64,000 bases of DNA from Acrocarpospora phusangensis (lineage in GTDB: Bacteria > Actinomycetota > Actinomycetes > Streptosporangiales > Streptosporangiaceae). Below the pieces are notes generated by a model. It ran no database searches and was not told the DNA's origin. It saw only the letters and a program-made list of their open reading frames with translations. Location: positions 20,113 through 84,112 of the forward strand of contig NZ_BOOA01000040.1 in the NCBI RefSeq assembly GCF_016862995.1. The letters run 5' to 3'. Position numbers and translations under genes: made by a program. This document shows positions 6,745-16,073 of the stretch, piece by piece (positions within the stretch are counted from its first letter, which is position 1; each line of letters starts with the position of its first letter).

Positions 6745-9513
6745 TCAGACGACGGTGACGCTGTACGTGGCCCCGGCGACCGTCGGGAACGTGATCACGT
6801 CATTGCTCACCGTGTGGGCGACCGTGCCGGTGCCTGCCCTGGTGACCAGCACGGTCCGCCCCGGCCACGGGTTGGCCAGCCGGACCTGCCTACCCGTCCC
6901 GCTGGTGATGTCCACGTACCCGACCTGCCCGCCGGAACGGGCGGAGGACACGACGAACGCGTTCTTGGCCCGCAGCTTCACGAACGAGCCGTTCTTCCCG
7001 GACGGCCAGACCGGGAACACCCGCATGACGCCGCCGTCGGTCTGCAGCAGCATGCTGTTGAGCGCCTCGATCGCGCCCGCCTTCTCCAGGCCGTGGAAGG
7101 GGTCGTACACCCGCCCGTTCTGCATGAGCTTGCTGGTCAGCTGGCCCTTGAGCCGGTCGATCAGGCTCTGCGCCGGGTAGCCGACCCGGGCGGCCTGGGT
7201 GAAGACCTTCGGGAAGCTGTTGTCCTGGCCCCAGGAGTTCATCTGGTCCAGGGTGGTGATCGCCACCTGCCGGTCGGCGGCCGCGCCGCTCAGGCCGAGC
7301 ACCTCGCCGGGGTGGACGAACTCCAGGTTGACGGTGTTGTCGCCCGGCCGGAACACGCGGGTGTCGCCGCCGGTCATGGTGCCGGGGTCGGCCAGCGCGT
7401 ACACGGTCTGGCCGTTGCTGGTGGTGCGCGGGATGGGCGGCAGCGCGTTGAGGATGTTCTGCCAGGCCGTACGGTCGGCGGCGTCCACGTTCAGTTCGAC
7501 GCTGGCGTTGACGAGGAACGTGAGCACCTGGCGGAGCATGCCCAGGTCGGGGCTGGAGTTGCGGCCCCAGGTGCCCTCGTGCGGGCCGGCCCACAGGCGG
7601 TACCTCCCGCTGGCCGAGTCGAACTCCAGCCAGGACCGGAAGAAGGTCGCGATCTCCTTCAGGAACGGGTACGCCCTGGCGGTCAGGAAGTTCCGGTCCT
7701 GCGTGTACTCGTAGTAGGAGACGTACTGGGTGGCGGTGAACAGGGAGTTGGCCACCTGCTGGTGGTAGGAGGCGTCCGAGGTGTAGGTGAAGGGCGTGAT
7801 GCCGACCGGGAAGAGCACGCCGCCCGCGATGCCGTTGGGGAAGCGCGCGGCGACGTAGTCGGACTTGACCTGGCGGAGCTCCTGGACGGACTTGCGCCTG
7901 GCCTCCGGCAGGAAGGCGGTCACCAGGTCGTGGTACGGCAGCGCCAGGTCGGCCCGGTTGCTGGAGTAGACGCCGTAGTAGTTGGCCTGCCAGTTGTAGT
8001 TGAGGTGCATGTCGCCGCCCCACAGCGGCCAGTCGGTGGTGGCCCAGATGCCGTACAGGCCGGAGGCGGTCTTGCCCTGGCGGAGCGAGGAGCCGAGCAG
8101 GTAGAGGGAGCCGTAGTAGAAGCGCTCCAGCAGGTCGTCGTCGAGGTCCACGTAGGACTTCAGCCAGTACTGCTTCCACCATTCGACGTGCGCGTTGTAG
8201 AGGCCGTCCAGCGAGCCGGCGTTCTGGGCGTCGGCGAGGCTCCGGGCGGCCGGGGCCGGGTCGGCGGGGTTCATGCCGCCGCCCGCGACGCCGGTGACGA
8301 TGTGCGCGGTCTGCCCGGCGGGCAGGTCGAAGACGATCCGGCCGGCCGCGCCGCTCGCGGTGGGCGCGCCGACCTGGGTGCCGCCGACGATCCGGGTGGC
8401 CATGGCGGCCCGGGACACCGGGTTGGAGCCGCCGGCCGTCTGCCTGGCCGCCCACACCGTGTTGCCGGAGACGCCGGAGGTGCTGGTGAAGCCGCCGCGC
8501 GCGTCGGGGGTGCCGGTGGCGGTCTCGACCTGGAGCCGCACGGTGGCGGAGCCGGTGGACTGGATCCTGGTGACCATCAGGTTGTCGCTGGCCGCCGTCC
8601 AGGTGCGCATCGAGACGGGCACGCCGCCGATGCTCATCGTGGTGTCGATGTCGCCCCTGAGGATGTTCTGCTCCTCCAGGAACGCGCTCGGCGGCTGGGT
8701 CGGGCCGCTGCCGTTGTAGAGCTCGAACTGGCCGATCCTGGCCCGCGGGTTCTGGATCGAGTCCTGGGTGGTGCCCTGGGTGGGCTCGGTGATGTTCAGG
8801 CGGAGGTAGCGGACCGTCGTGGACGGGAGCGTGCGGTCGGTCACGGCGGCCGTGTTGCCGGTGACCGTGTCCACCGTGTTCCAGGTGCTGCCGTTGGCGC
8901 TGGTGGCCAGCGTCCAGTTCCTGGTGTTGTTGGCCGTCTCGGCCGGGCGGGCCGCCGCGTCGTGGCGGAGCACGTACCGGGTGAAGGTCTTGGCGGTGCC
9001 CAGGTCGAGGGTGAGCGTCTGCGGTTTGCCGACGTTGGAGACCCAGCCCTCGTAGCCGGAGCCCCACGCGCCGCTGACCGCGCGGCTCGCGGGGAACGAG
9101 GAGTGGGAGCTGGACGCCGTCGCGGTCGCGCCGAGCGCCAGGTTGGACGAGGAGGAACCGCCGCCCACCGGGGTCACCTTCACGGTGCCGAGGGCGACCA
9201 GGGAGTGGCCGCCGTTGACGGTCCAGAAGTCGCCCTTGGAGACGGCGAAGGTCTTGAAGCCCTCCCCGCCGCCGGAGGCCACGGCGATGTCGCCGTTCCC
9301 GGCCAGCGCCGTCTCGGGCATCGTACGGCTGATGAATCCGGCGTAGTTCTGCGTGGTCCAGCGGCCCTTGACGGCCCCGACCAGCTGCTGGACCGCGGTC
9401 CACTGCTGGTCGGGGGTGGGGGTGGCGGCCGCGGCCGGTTCGGCGGACAGCAGGGTGGCGAGAAGTGCGGAGGCGATGGCGGCGGGTAGGACCCCGCCCC
9501 GGCGTCGCTTCAT
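6745..9513 (-). CDS. Secreted GH95-like six-hairpin glycosidase with inserted discoidin (F5/8) domain
   Basis: The 922-residue protein has a signal peptide (residues 1 to about 30, ending AAAA). A GH95-type N-terminal beta region follows (AGNGDIAVASGGG, SKGDFWTVNGG). A galactose-binding F5/8/CBM32-like domain (about 120-270: NLALGATATASSSH to GQFELYNGSG) is inserted, and the N-domain then resumes with FLEEQNILRGDIDTTM. An (alpha/alpha)6 barrel occupies about 430-830, including HLNYNWQANYYGVY, comparable with the NxNxQxNYW motif of GH95 alpha-fucosidases, and WAGPHEGTWG. It probably trims fucosylated or galactosylated glycans outside the cell. It is the last gene of an operon with an importer and a mannosidase. 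Exact specificity is not certain. Confidence 0.82.
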   Translation of the reverse strand: MKRRRGGVLPAAIASALLATLLSAEPAAAATPTPDQQWTAVQQLVGAVKGRWTTQNYAGFISRTMPETALAGNGDIAVASGGGEGFKTFAVSKGDFWTVNGGHSLVALGTVKVTPVGGGSSSSNLALGATATASSSHSSFPASRAVSGAWGSGYEGWVSNVGKPQTLTLDLGTAKTFTRYVLRHDAAARPAETANNTRNWTLATSANGSTWNTVDTVTGNTAAVTDRTLPSTTVRYLRLNITEPTQGTTQDSIQNPRARIGQFELYNGSGPTQPPSAFLEEQNILRGDIDTTMSIGGVPVSMRTWTAASDNLMVTRIQSTGSATVRLQVETATGTPDARGGFTSTSGVSGNTVWAARQTAGGSNPVSRAAMATRIVGGTQVGAPTASGAAGRIVFDLPAGQTAHIVTGVAGGGMNPADPAPAARSLADAQNAGSLDGLYNAHVEWWKQYWLKSYVDLDDDLLERFYYGSLYLLGSSLRQGKTASGLYGIWATTDWPLWGGDMHLNYNWQANYYGVYSSNRADLALPYHDLVTAFLPEARRKSVQELRQVKSDYVAARFPNGIAGGVLFPVGITPFTYTSDASYHQQVANSLFTATQYVSYYEYTQDRNFLTARAYPFLKEIATFFRSWLEFDSASGRYRLWAGPHEGTWGRNSSPDLGMLRQVLTFLVNASVELNVDAADRTAWQNILNALPPIPRTTSNGQTVYALADPGTMTGGDTRVFRPGDNTVNLEFVHPGEVLGLSGAAADRQVAITTLDQMNSWGQDNSFPKVFTQAARVGYPAQSLIDRLKGQLTSKLMQNGRVYDPFHGLEKAGAIEALNSMLLQTDGGVMRVFPVWPSGKNGSFVKLRAKNAFVVSSARSGGQVGYVDITSGTGRQVRLANPWPGRTVLVTRAGTGTVAHTVSNDVITFPTVAGATYSVTVV

Positions 9514-9532
9514 GGTGCCTCTCTTCGGTGCG

Positions 9533-10084
9533 TCAGTGGCGGTGGGTGTGGTCCGGGTGCCGAATATCCCCGGGGTGTTCGAATCCGGGCAGAAGGGTCG
9601 CCCGGGCGCAGCGGGCGTCGGCCCACAGCGCGAATTGACGGCGCCGCCGCGCGCCCAGCAGGGTGGCCCGGATGCCGGGCGCCGCCTGCTCGTACGAGAT
9701 TCCGCGATACCGATCTTGATTGTTCGCGAAATATTGGGAAATTTCGGTTTCTGGGATGGTCTGGGTTGCGGTGAGGGCGCGGTACAGGGCCTGGGCGAGG
9801 GGGTTGCCGGACAGGACCGCCGCCATCACGCTGCCGAGTTCGAGCCGGTCGGTCGGGGTGAGCTCCAGCGGCGGGCCGCCGGGGACGATGCCGCGCCTGG
9901 CCGCCTCGTCGGCCACGACCTGCTCGGCGACGAGGATCTGGGTGACCCAGCGGCGCAGCTGCCGTCCCTCCGCCGTGCCGTCCGCGGGCAGCAGCTCCCC
10001 GCGCGGGCCACGGCGCAGCCGCCGTACCCGCCGCTCGACCGTCTCGACGGTGATCGGCGTCCCGCCGACCAGGGCGGCGATCAC
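9533..10084 (-). CDS. Small DUF7158-like protein (SurA/PpiC N-domain-like)
   Basis: The 183-residue protein starts at a GTG that overlaps the mannosidase stop (GTGA). It contains a helical segment like the N-domain of parvulin/SurA chaperones (ALVGGTPITVETVERRVRRL), a YFANNQDRYR motif and a histidine-rich tail (HPGDIRHPDHTHRH). I recall such proteins being annotated DUF7158 or, without good reason, as malonyl-CoA ACP transacylase. No transacylase GHSxG motif is present. There is no signal peptide. The coupling to a GH38 mannosidase suggests a helper role in glycan metabolism. The molecular function is unknown. Confidence 0.65.
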   Translation of the reverse strand: MIAALVGGTPITVETVERRVRRLRRGPRGELLPADGTAEGRQLRRWVTQILVAEQVVADEAARRGIVPGGPPLELTPTDRLELGSVMAAVLSGNPLAQALYRALTATQTIPETEISQYFANNQDRYRGISYEQAAPGIRATLLGARRRRQFALWADARCARATLLPGFEHPGDIRHPDHTHRH

Positions 10085-13000
10085 CGGATCACCATCGGCA
10101 CGGCCGGCGAGTACGACACCCGCCCGAACCACATGCACTTGACCAGCAGCCACCAGGCGCCCGGCCTGGCCCCGGGCGGCACGTCGAACTCGACGGCCAG
10201 CTCGCCGTGGGAGCCCGCGGCCACGGCGATCGGGTGCACGCCGGGCCCGCCCAGGTCCCAGGTGCCCCACGGGCTGATCACCTGCGCCTCGCCCCGGATG
10301 TCGAACCGGGCGGTGTTGCGCAGGTCCACCGTCCAGCGGGCCCGCTGCCCCGGGGTGAGCTCGATCGGGGCCACGTCCACCAGCAGCGCGTCCGCGCCGG
10401 GCTGCCCGCCGGTGAAGACGACGTCCTCGTACGTCTGCCCGTCGTGCTCCAGCCGCACGGCCACCGGCCAGGGGCCCGGTTCCGGGTCCCCGGGCGGGGT
10501 GAGGGTCACGTCGAGGGCGGTCCAGTCGCCGGGCGCGAGCCGTACGACCTGGTCGGTGGGGGAGGCGTCCCAGCCGGGGGGCGGGAGCACCTGGAGCTTG
10601 CCCTCGGTCTCGGCGTCGGTGCGGTCGCTGGCCAGGGTCACGTGCAGGTTGTCGCCGTCGAGGCGGGCGTGCACGCTCATCGGCTGGTAGCCGATCGGCC
10701 CCGAGCCCCGGTTGTGCAGCCAGAACCGGGAGAACACCGGCTGGGCGGGCTCCGCGACGCGCCCGAGAGCCTCGGAGCCCTCCTCCCCGGCGTCGGTGCG
10801 CAGGACGTAGGTGGCGATCTGGCTGGGGGTGAGCGCCGCGTGCAGGACGCCGTCCCTGACCTTGGCCTCGCCGGTCTCCACCTCCAGCACGTCGGCGGGC
10901 GCGGCCCCCTTGACCGGGACCGGGGCGCTCAGCCGGAAGGTGACGTCCCGGCCGTGCGGCTCGTACAGGCGGGCGGTGAAACGCCCAGGTTCGGCCCGGC
11001 CGCGCCCGTGCGCGGTGGGATTGCCCGTCTGCTTGAACGCGGCGAGTACGGCCTGGCCCGCCGGTTCGACGGTCAGCAGCGACGCGGTCGCCGGGAGCGG
11101 GCCGTCGTGGGCCTCCTCGACGACCGCCCGGAGGCGGTGGCCGAAGTCGTGCGCGCGGGCCACCACGGCCGCGTCCCGCCAGTCGCCCGCGCCGGAGGCC
11201 AGCGCGTACTCGAAGGAGTGGCTCCAGTGCTGGAGCTGGAAGCCGCTCCCGTCCGGCACGGTACGGCGCGGCGGGTCGATCCACACCCCCGACGGCCAGC
11301 CCGTGCAGGAGCGCATCAGCGACAGGTGCAGCCGCCCCTCGGTGTCGACGGCGAAGCCCGGGATGCCGCGGTTGAGCACGGCCACCGTCCGGTTCCCGGC
11401 GGGTTCGCCCGGGTCTGCCGCGCAGGCGACCTCGATGACCGAGTCGGCCAGGTCCGCCACCACGGCCCCGACGGCCGCCCGCAGGTCGGGGCCCGCGATC
11501 AGCAGCACCGGCAGGTCGGCCGCCGCGCGCAGGTCCGCGTCCGGCCGGAAGGTCTCGGCGGGGCCGCGCCCGGCCGGGATCCACAGCACTGCGGGCTCCC
11601 CGGCGGCCAGCAGGCGCTCCAGCTCCTCGCGGTGGCGCGGGTCCGCCAGCACCCCGGCGGCGAAAACGTTATCCCGCGGCCCGCCGATGACGATGCGCAC
11701 GTCCGGCAGGTTGGAGTCGAACGAGAGCAGCCCATACCGGTTGCCCTCCGCGTGCGTTGTGGTCGCGGTGACCCCGCACTGCGCGAGCCGGAGCGCCAGG
11801 TCGCGGCCCAGCTCGGCGGCGTCCTCCTCGCGCGGCACGATGATCTCCGCCACCCCGAAGCCTTCGCCGGTCGAGACGCGCGCCATCGAGCTGAGCCCGA
11901 ACCACTGGAACGCCGGGTTGTCCAGCGTCCACGGATGCTCGGCGGCGTCCACGTCGGGGTGCGCGAAGGAGCGGCCCACCACCGCGTGCCCGACCTCGGA
12001 GACCGGCTTGGCCCCCGGGATCGCGCACGGCCAGCGCAGCCGCAGCAGCTGGTCGGCGCCCTCGAAGCCGTCCAGGTGCGTGACGCAGTCCACCCGGTCC
12101 ACGCCGTGCCACAGCGTGATCAGCTGGGTGTACCGGATCGTGCCCAGCTCGCCGGTGACCGTGACGCGCTCCCCGAGCGGGGAACGCTGCGCCCGCACCG
12201 ACGTGGCCGGGGCCGCCGCCGAGCCCGCCGAGGCTCCCGTGGGCAGCAGATGCCAGGGCCCTTCCCGGAAGACCGGATGCTCGTGGTACTCCTCGTAGAC
12301 CACGAGCTCGTTGCCCGCCTCGCCCGGCGTGATCAGCTCGTCCCCGGTGGCCATGTCCACCAGGCTGACCACCGTCCCGCCGCGGGCCGGATCGACGGTC
12401 AGCCGGTGACGCCCGTTGGCGATGGTGACCCGGTCCACGTCCCGCCAGCGGGCCGGGTCGACCGTGGCCGGGACCGGGTGTGGGAACGCGGCCAGCCGGT
12501 ACGTCCGGTAGCCCAGCGACGGCACCTCGGCCAGGAACACGATCTCGGCCAGGTCCCCGCTCTCCGCCTCCACCACCGCGGGGACGGGCACGCCGTGCTC
12601 GTCGGCCAGGCCGCGGAAGGGCGCCGGCACGCTCACCCGGACCACGTCCGTACGCGGCCAGGCCAGCGCGTTGAACACGGTCACCCGGTGGCCGTCCCCG
12701 CCCGCCCGGCTGTCCACCCGGGCCGCCAGATGCCGCAGCGCGCCCTCGTGCACCTCCCTGGCCAGGTCGTACGCCTCCCGCCACCCGGCCAGCAGGTCCA
12801 GGTAGACCTGGTCGGACTCGGTCCCGGTGATGGCGTCGTGGTGGGCGCCGTACACCAGCTGCCGCCACGCCTTGTCCAGGGCGGCCTCCGGATAGGCGGC
12901 GTCGCCCGCCAGGCTGGCCAGCGCGGCGAACTTCTCCGCGTCCAGCAGCTCGTTCTCGGCCGCCCGCTGCGCCTGCTTGGTATCGATGTAGGAGACGTCC

Positions 13001-14238
13001 TTGCCGGTGTAGACCGGGTTCATGTCGCGGCTCTGCGGAGACAGCCGGGCTCCCGTCCCGGCCAGCTCCGCCGCCACCGCGGAGAAGAAGTCCCGGGGCA
13101 GGGCGCACAGGAACTTCGGCCAGGCGTACCGGGCGTTCCAGTCGCGGTGGATCTCGGTCAGCCACTTGTTCGGCGGGCTGTAGTCGGTGCCCACCGGGAC
13201 CAGCACGTTCTTGGTGGCGGCGACCTTCTTCATGCGCAGGAACAGGCCGTAGACCGACTCCTCCGCGTCCGGCAGGGTCTGCGCCGAGTCCATCGACCAG
13301 CCCGCGCTGTAGTGCGCCGCCATGTAGTGGGTGAGCAGCCCGCGCCCGCTCGGCGAGAGCCACTCGAACTCGCTGCGGAACTGCATGCCGGACGGGTCGC
13401 CGTGCGGGGTGTCGTAGGTGCCCATCTCCAGCGCCGGCCCCCATTGGTGGAAAGGACCGCGCGCCCACGCGCTGGAGGTGAGCCCCGCGTCCGCCATCAG
13501 CCCGGGGAACTGCGGGTCGTGCCCGAACGCGTCCAGCTGCCACGCCGTCGTCGGCGCCCCGCCCAGGATGTCCCGCTGGAACCCCACCCCGTAGACCGCG
13601 TTGCGGATCGTGGTCTCCGCCCCGGTCAGGTTGGTGTTGGGCTCGTTGTACGTCCCGCCCATGATCTCCAGCCGGCCCTCGCCCACCAGCTTCCCGATGA
13701 TCTCCCGGTTCTCCGGGAACGCGTCCCAGTACGGCTTCAGGTAGTCCACCTCGGCCAGCACGAACCGGTAGTCCGGGTCCCGCCTGGCCAGCTCCAGGTT
13801 CACGTCGATCAGCTGGAACGCGGTGAACTGGAAGCTCATCCGCACGTCCTGGGCGTCCGGCAGGGCGTCCCACTCGCTCGCGTACCCGGCCTGGGTGTTC
13901 CACCACACGGGGTCGTAGTGGAAGTGCGACACCAGGAAGACCGTCCAGCCGGGTTCGGCGACGGTGAGGGAGCCGGAGGCGGTCGCCGTACCGGACGGGC
14001 CGGTGGCCTCGACCACGACGGAGAGCACCGAGCCCGGCGGCGCGTCCGCGTCGAGCGGGCGCACGGGGATCTCATGGAGGCCGGTGCCGGGGACGCCGGT
14101 CAGGCTCCCCTCGGCGTCACCGGAGACGCGCAGGTCGATGGGGGAGTCGCCGGAGGTCCGGACCCGGAGGATCTGGCGCGGGGCGTCGTCGGGCCCGGCG
14201 AACAGCTCGGTGGACTCGACGGCGTCGATGGTCAGCAT
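10081..14238 (-). CDS. GH38 alpha-mannosidase, cytoplasmic, with C-terminal NEW3-like domain
   Basis: The 1385-residue protein lacks a signal peptide. A beta-domain of about 95 residues precedes the GH38 catalytic region. That region has HFHYDPVWW (H105, H107, D109; metal ligands) and WQLDAFGHDPQFPG, whose aspartate near residue 236 is the expected nucleophile. The YGAHHDAITGTE segment near residue 470 is the conserved GH38 metal-binding block. Long beta-sandwich regions follow, and the C-terminus contains a NEW3/NPCBM-associated-type domain (PGDWTALDVTLTPPGDPEPG). GH38 enzymes remove alpha-mannose with retention using a divalent metal. Together with the ABC importer it probably processes imported mannosides inside the cell. 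It is larger than typical bacterial GH38 (about 1000 residues). Confidence 0.9.
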   Translation of the reverse strand: MLTIDAVESTELFAGPDDAPRQILRVRTSGDSPIDLRVSGDAEGSLTGVPGTGLHEIPVRPLDADAPPGSVLSVVVEATGPSGTATASGSLTVAEPGWTVFLVSHFHYDPVWWNTQAGYASEWDALPDAQDVRMSFQFTAFQLIDVNLELARRDPDYRFVLAEVDYLKPYWDAFPENREIIGKLVGEGRLEIMGGTYNEPNTNLTGAETTIRNAVYGVGFQRDILGGAPTTAWQLDAFGHDPQFPGLMADAGLTSSAWARGPFHQWGPALEMGTYDTPHGDPSGMQFRSEFEWLSPSGRGLLTHYMAAHYSAGWSMDSAQTLPDAEESVYGLFLRMKKVAATKNVLVPVGTDYSPPNKWLTEIHRDWNARYAWPKFLCALPRDFFSAVAAELAGTGARLSPQSRDMNPVYTGKDVSYIDTKQAQRAAENELLDAEKFAALASLAGDAAYPEAALDKAWRQLVYGAHHDAITGTESDQVYLDLLAGWREAYDLAREVHEGALRHLAARVDSRAGGDGHRVTVFNALAWPRTDVVRVSVPAPFRGLADEHGVPVPAVVEAESGDLAEIVFLAEVPSLGYRTYRLAAFPHPVPATVDPARWRDVDRVTIANGRHRLTVDPARGGTVVSLVDMATGDELITPGEAGNELVVYEEYHEHPVFREGPWHLLPTGASAGSAAAPATSVRAQRSPLGERVTVTGELGTIRYTQLITLWHGVDRVDCVTHLDGFEGADQLLRLRWPCAIPGAKPVSEVGHAVVGRSFAHPDVDAAEHPWTLDNPAFQWFGLSSMARVSTGEGFGVAEIIVPREEDAAELGRDLALRLAQCGVTATTTHAEGNRYGLLSFDSNLPDVRIVIGGPRDNVFAAGVLADPRHREELERLLAAGEPAVLWIPAGRGPAETFRPDADLRAAADLPVLLIAGPDLRAAVGAVVADLADSVIEVACAADPGEPAGNRTVAVLNRGIPGFAVDTEGRLHLSLMRSCTGWPSGVWIDPPRRTVPDGSGFQLQHWSHSFEYALASGAGDWRDAAVVARAHDFGHRLRAVVEEAHDGPLPATASLLTVEPAGQAVLAAFKQTGNPTAHGRGRAEPGRFTARLYEPHGRDVTFRLSAPVPVKGAAPADVLEVETGEAKVRDGVLHAALTPSQIATYVLRTDAGEEGSEALGRVAEPAQPVFSRFWLHNRGSGPIGYQPMSVHARLDGDNLHVTLASDRTDAETEGKLQVLPPPGWDASPTDQVVRLAPGDWTALDVTLTPPGDPEPGPWPVAVRLEHDGQTYEDVVFTGGQPGADALLVDVAPIELTPGQRARWTVDLRNTARFDIRGEAQVISPWGTWDLGGPGVHPIAVAAGSHGELAVEFDVPPGARPGAWWLLVKCMWFGRVSYSPAVPMVIR

Positions 14239-14280
14239 GGAGTGCCTTTGCGGTGGGAGGGAACGGGACGGAAGGCGCGG

Positions 14281-15114
14281 CTAACCCTTGACCGCGCCTC
14301 CGGTCAGGCCCTTCACGAAGTTCTTCTGCAGGGCGAGGTAGAAGATCAGGATCGGGAGGGTGGCCAGGAACATGAAGGCGAACAGGTCCCCGAAGTCGGA
14401 CTCGTACTGGCCGATGGCCCGGTAGACGCCGACCGTCACCGTGGTGCCGCTGTCCGGCCCCAGCACGATCAGCGGGGTCAGGAAGTCGTTCCAGATCCAC
14501 ACCCCGAGGAAGATCAGCACGCTGGCCGAGGCCGGGCGCAGCAGCGGGAAGACCACCTGCCAGAACACCCGGACCTTGCTCGCGCCGTCCAGTTCGGCGG
14601 CCTCCTCCAGCTCGCGCGGCACGCTCTTCACGAACCCCATGAACAGCAGCACGCCGAACGGCACGTAGTAGCCGACGTTGACCAGCACCAGGCCCTGCAG
14701 CGTGGCCATCAGGTCGAACGCCTTGAGCACCGAGGTCATCGGGGAGAGGATCACCGGGATCGGGATCATCAGCCCGCACAGCAGGGTGACCAGCAGCACC
14801 TTCGCGAACACGCGCGTCGAGCGGGCCAGGTAGTGGCCCAGCATGGCCGACAGCACGGTCAGGATCGTGATCGACAGCGCGGTCACCGCGATGCTGTTGA
14901 CCAGGCCGAAGGTGAACAGGTTGTCCTCGCGGGCGAACACCCCGCTGATGTTCTCCAGCGTCGGCGGCAGCGGCAGCCCCGCCGGGTCGGGCAGGATCTC
15001 CTCGCCCGGCTTGAAGACGTTCACCAGCATCAGGTAGAGCGGCAGGAAGAACACCGCGCCCACGAAGACGGCCACCAGGGGCCGCAGCCAGGTGTGCGTG
15101 CGCGCGTCCGTCAC
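14281..15114 (-). CDS. Carbohydrate ABC transporter permease, MalG type
   Basis: The 277-residue protein has six predicted membrane segments and the permease EAA loop (ELEEAAELDGASKVRVFWQV) at about residue 180, where the ATPase docks. It starts at a GTG that overlaps the preceding permease stop (GTGA), so the pair is translationally coupled. No ATPase gene is present in this operon. MalFG-type permeases in actinomycetes often share a distant MsiK-type ATPase, which is likely here. The imported sugar is probably a mannose- or fucose-containing oligosaccharide, judged from the neighbouring glycosidases. Confidence 0.9.
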   Translation of the reverse strand: MTDARTHTWLRPLVAVFVGAVFFLPLYLMLVNVFKPGEEILPDPAGLPLPPTLENISGVFAREDNLFTFGLVNSIAVTALSITILTVLSAMLGHYLARSTRVFAKVLLVTLLCGLMIPIPVILSPMTSVLKAFDLMATLQGLVLVNVGYYVPFGVLLFMGFVKSVPRELEEAAELDGASKVRVFWQVVFPLLRPASASVLIFLGVWIWNDFLTPLIVLGPDSGTTVTVGVYRAIGQYESDFGDLFAFMFLATLPILIFYLALQKNFVKGLTGGAVKG

Positions 15115-16073
15115 TGGGTCACCTCACGTCGCTGGAGCACCCGGAGCACGACCACCGAGACGCCCGCGACCAGCGCGAGCATCACCGCGGCCAGCGCCGA
15201 GGAGTAGCCGATCCGGTTGCCCACGAAGGCCTCCTTCACGACCTGGAAGGCCATGGTGGCGGTGGTCCCGGTGCCGGGCCCGCCGTTCGTGATCACCTGG
15301 ATCTGGTCGTACGCCTTGAAGCCGGTGATCAGCAGCATCACGGTGTTGATGGTCAGCGCCGGGGCCAGCATCGGCCAGGTCACGTTCCGGAACCGGGCCA
15401 GTCCGCCGGCGCCGTCGATGGCCGCCGCCTCCTGGAGCTCCCGCGGCACGCCCTGCAGCCCGGCCAGGTAGACCACCACGCAGAAGCCGAGCATCTGCCA
15501 GGTGATGATCCACGCGATCGAGTAGAGCGCGAGTTCCGGGTCGGACAGCCAGCCGGGCGGGTCGGTCACCCCCAGGCCGCGCAGCGCCGAGTTGAGCAGG
15601 CCGTCGTCGGTGAGCACGGCCCGCCAGATGACGCTGATCACCACCGAGCTGAGCACGACCGGGGTGAAGAACACCCCGCGCAGCGCCAGGTACAGCTTGG
15701 ACGGCCGGTCCAGCAGCATCGCGACCAGCAGCCCGCCGACGTTCGCCAGCACCGTCACGATGAGCGTGATGATCACCGTGTTGGTGAGCGCCTGCAGGAA
15801 CTCCGGGTCGCCGGTGAGCGTGACGTAGTTGCGGAACCCGACGAACTCGGTCGGCGGGTTGAACGGGTTGCGGTTGGTGAGGCTGTAGTAGCCGGTCATC
15901 AGGATGGGCAGCAGGACGAACAGTCCGTACGCCACCAGGCCGGGCAGGGCGAACAGGGCGAAACGCCCCAGCTTGGGGGCCAGCCTGGCCGGTCGCCGAG
16001 CCCGGGAGGGCTGTGGGCGCGGACGCGTGGCGAGCCGGCGCTCGCCACGGACCACGTGCTTCGTGTCAGCCAT
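15111..16073 (-). CDS. Carbohydrate ABC transporter permease, MalF type
   Basis: The 320-residue protein has a basic N-terminal tail rich in Arg, six hydrophobic segments and the EAA loop ELQEAAAIDGAGGLARFRNV near residue 225. It pairs with the MalG-type permease downstream. Its ATG follows the stop of the binding-protein gene directly (TAG then ATG), which supports operon structure. It forms one half of the membrane channel of the LacI-controlled importer. Confidence 0.9.
   Translation of the reverse strand: MADTKHVVRGERRLATRPRPQPSRARRPARLAPKLGRFALFALPGLVAYGLFVLLPILMTGYYSLTNRNPFNPPTEFVGFRNYVTLTGDPEFLQALTNTVIITLIVTVLANVGGLLVAMLLDRPSKLYLALRGVFFTPVVLSSVVISVIWRAVLTDDGLLNSALRGLGVTDPPGWLSDPELALYSIAWIITWQMLGFCVVVYLAGLQGVPRELQEAAAIDGAGGLARFRNVTWPMLAPALTINTVMLLITGFKAYDQIQVITNGGPGTGTTATMAFQVVKEAFVGNRIGYSSALAAVMLALVAGVSVVVLRVLQRREVTQ

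Noticed and set aside
9533..10084. Malonyl-CoA:ACP transacylase
   Set aside because: This label is used for some homologues, but there is no GHSxG nucleophile or transacylase fold motif, and the protein is far too short.
11664..11680. A second LacI-like site (ACGTTATCCCG) inside the mannosidase gene
   Set aside because: Only one half-site matches the operator, and the bases encode conserved-looking residues. Coincidence is more likely.
10207..15207. A 1666-residue open frame on the plus strand opposite the mannosidase and permeases
   Set aside because: It is antisense to three clearly recognised genes, is Arg/Gly/Val-rich with low complexity, and has no family motif. Such shadow frames are normal at this GC content.
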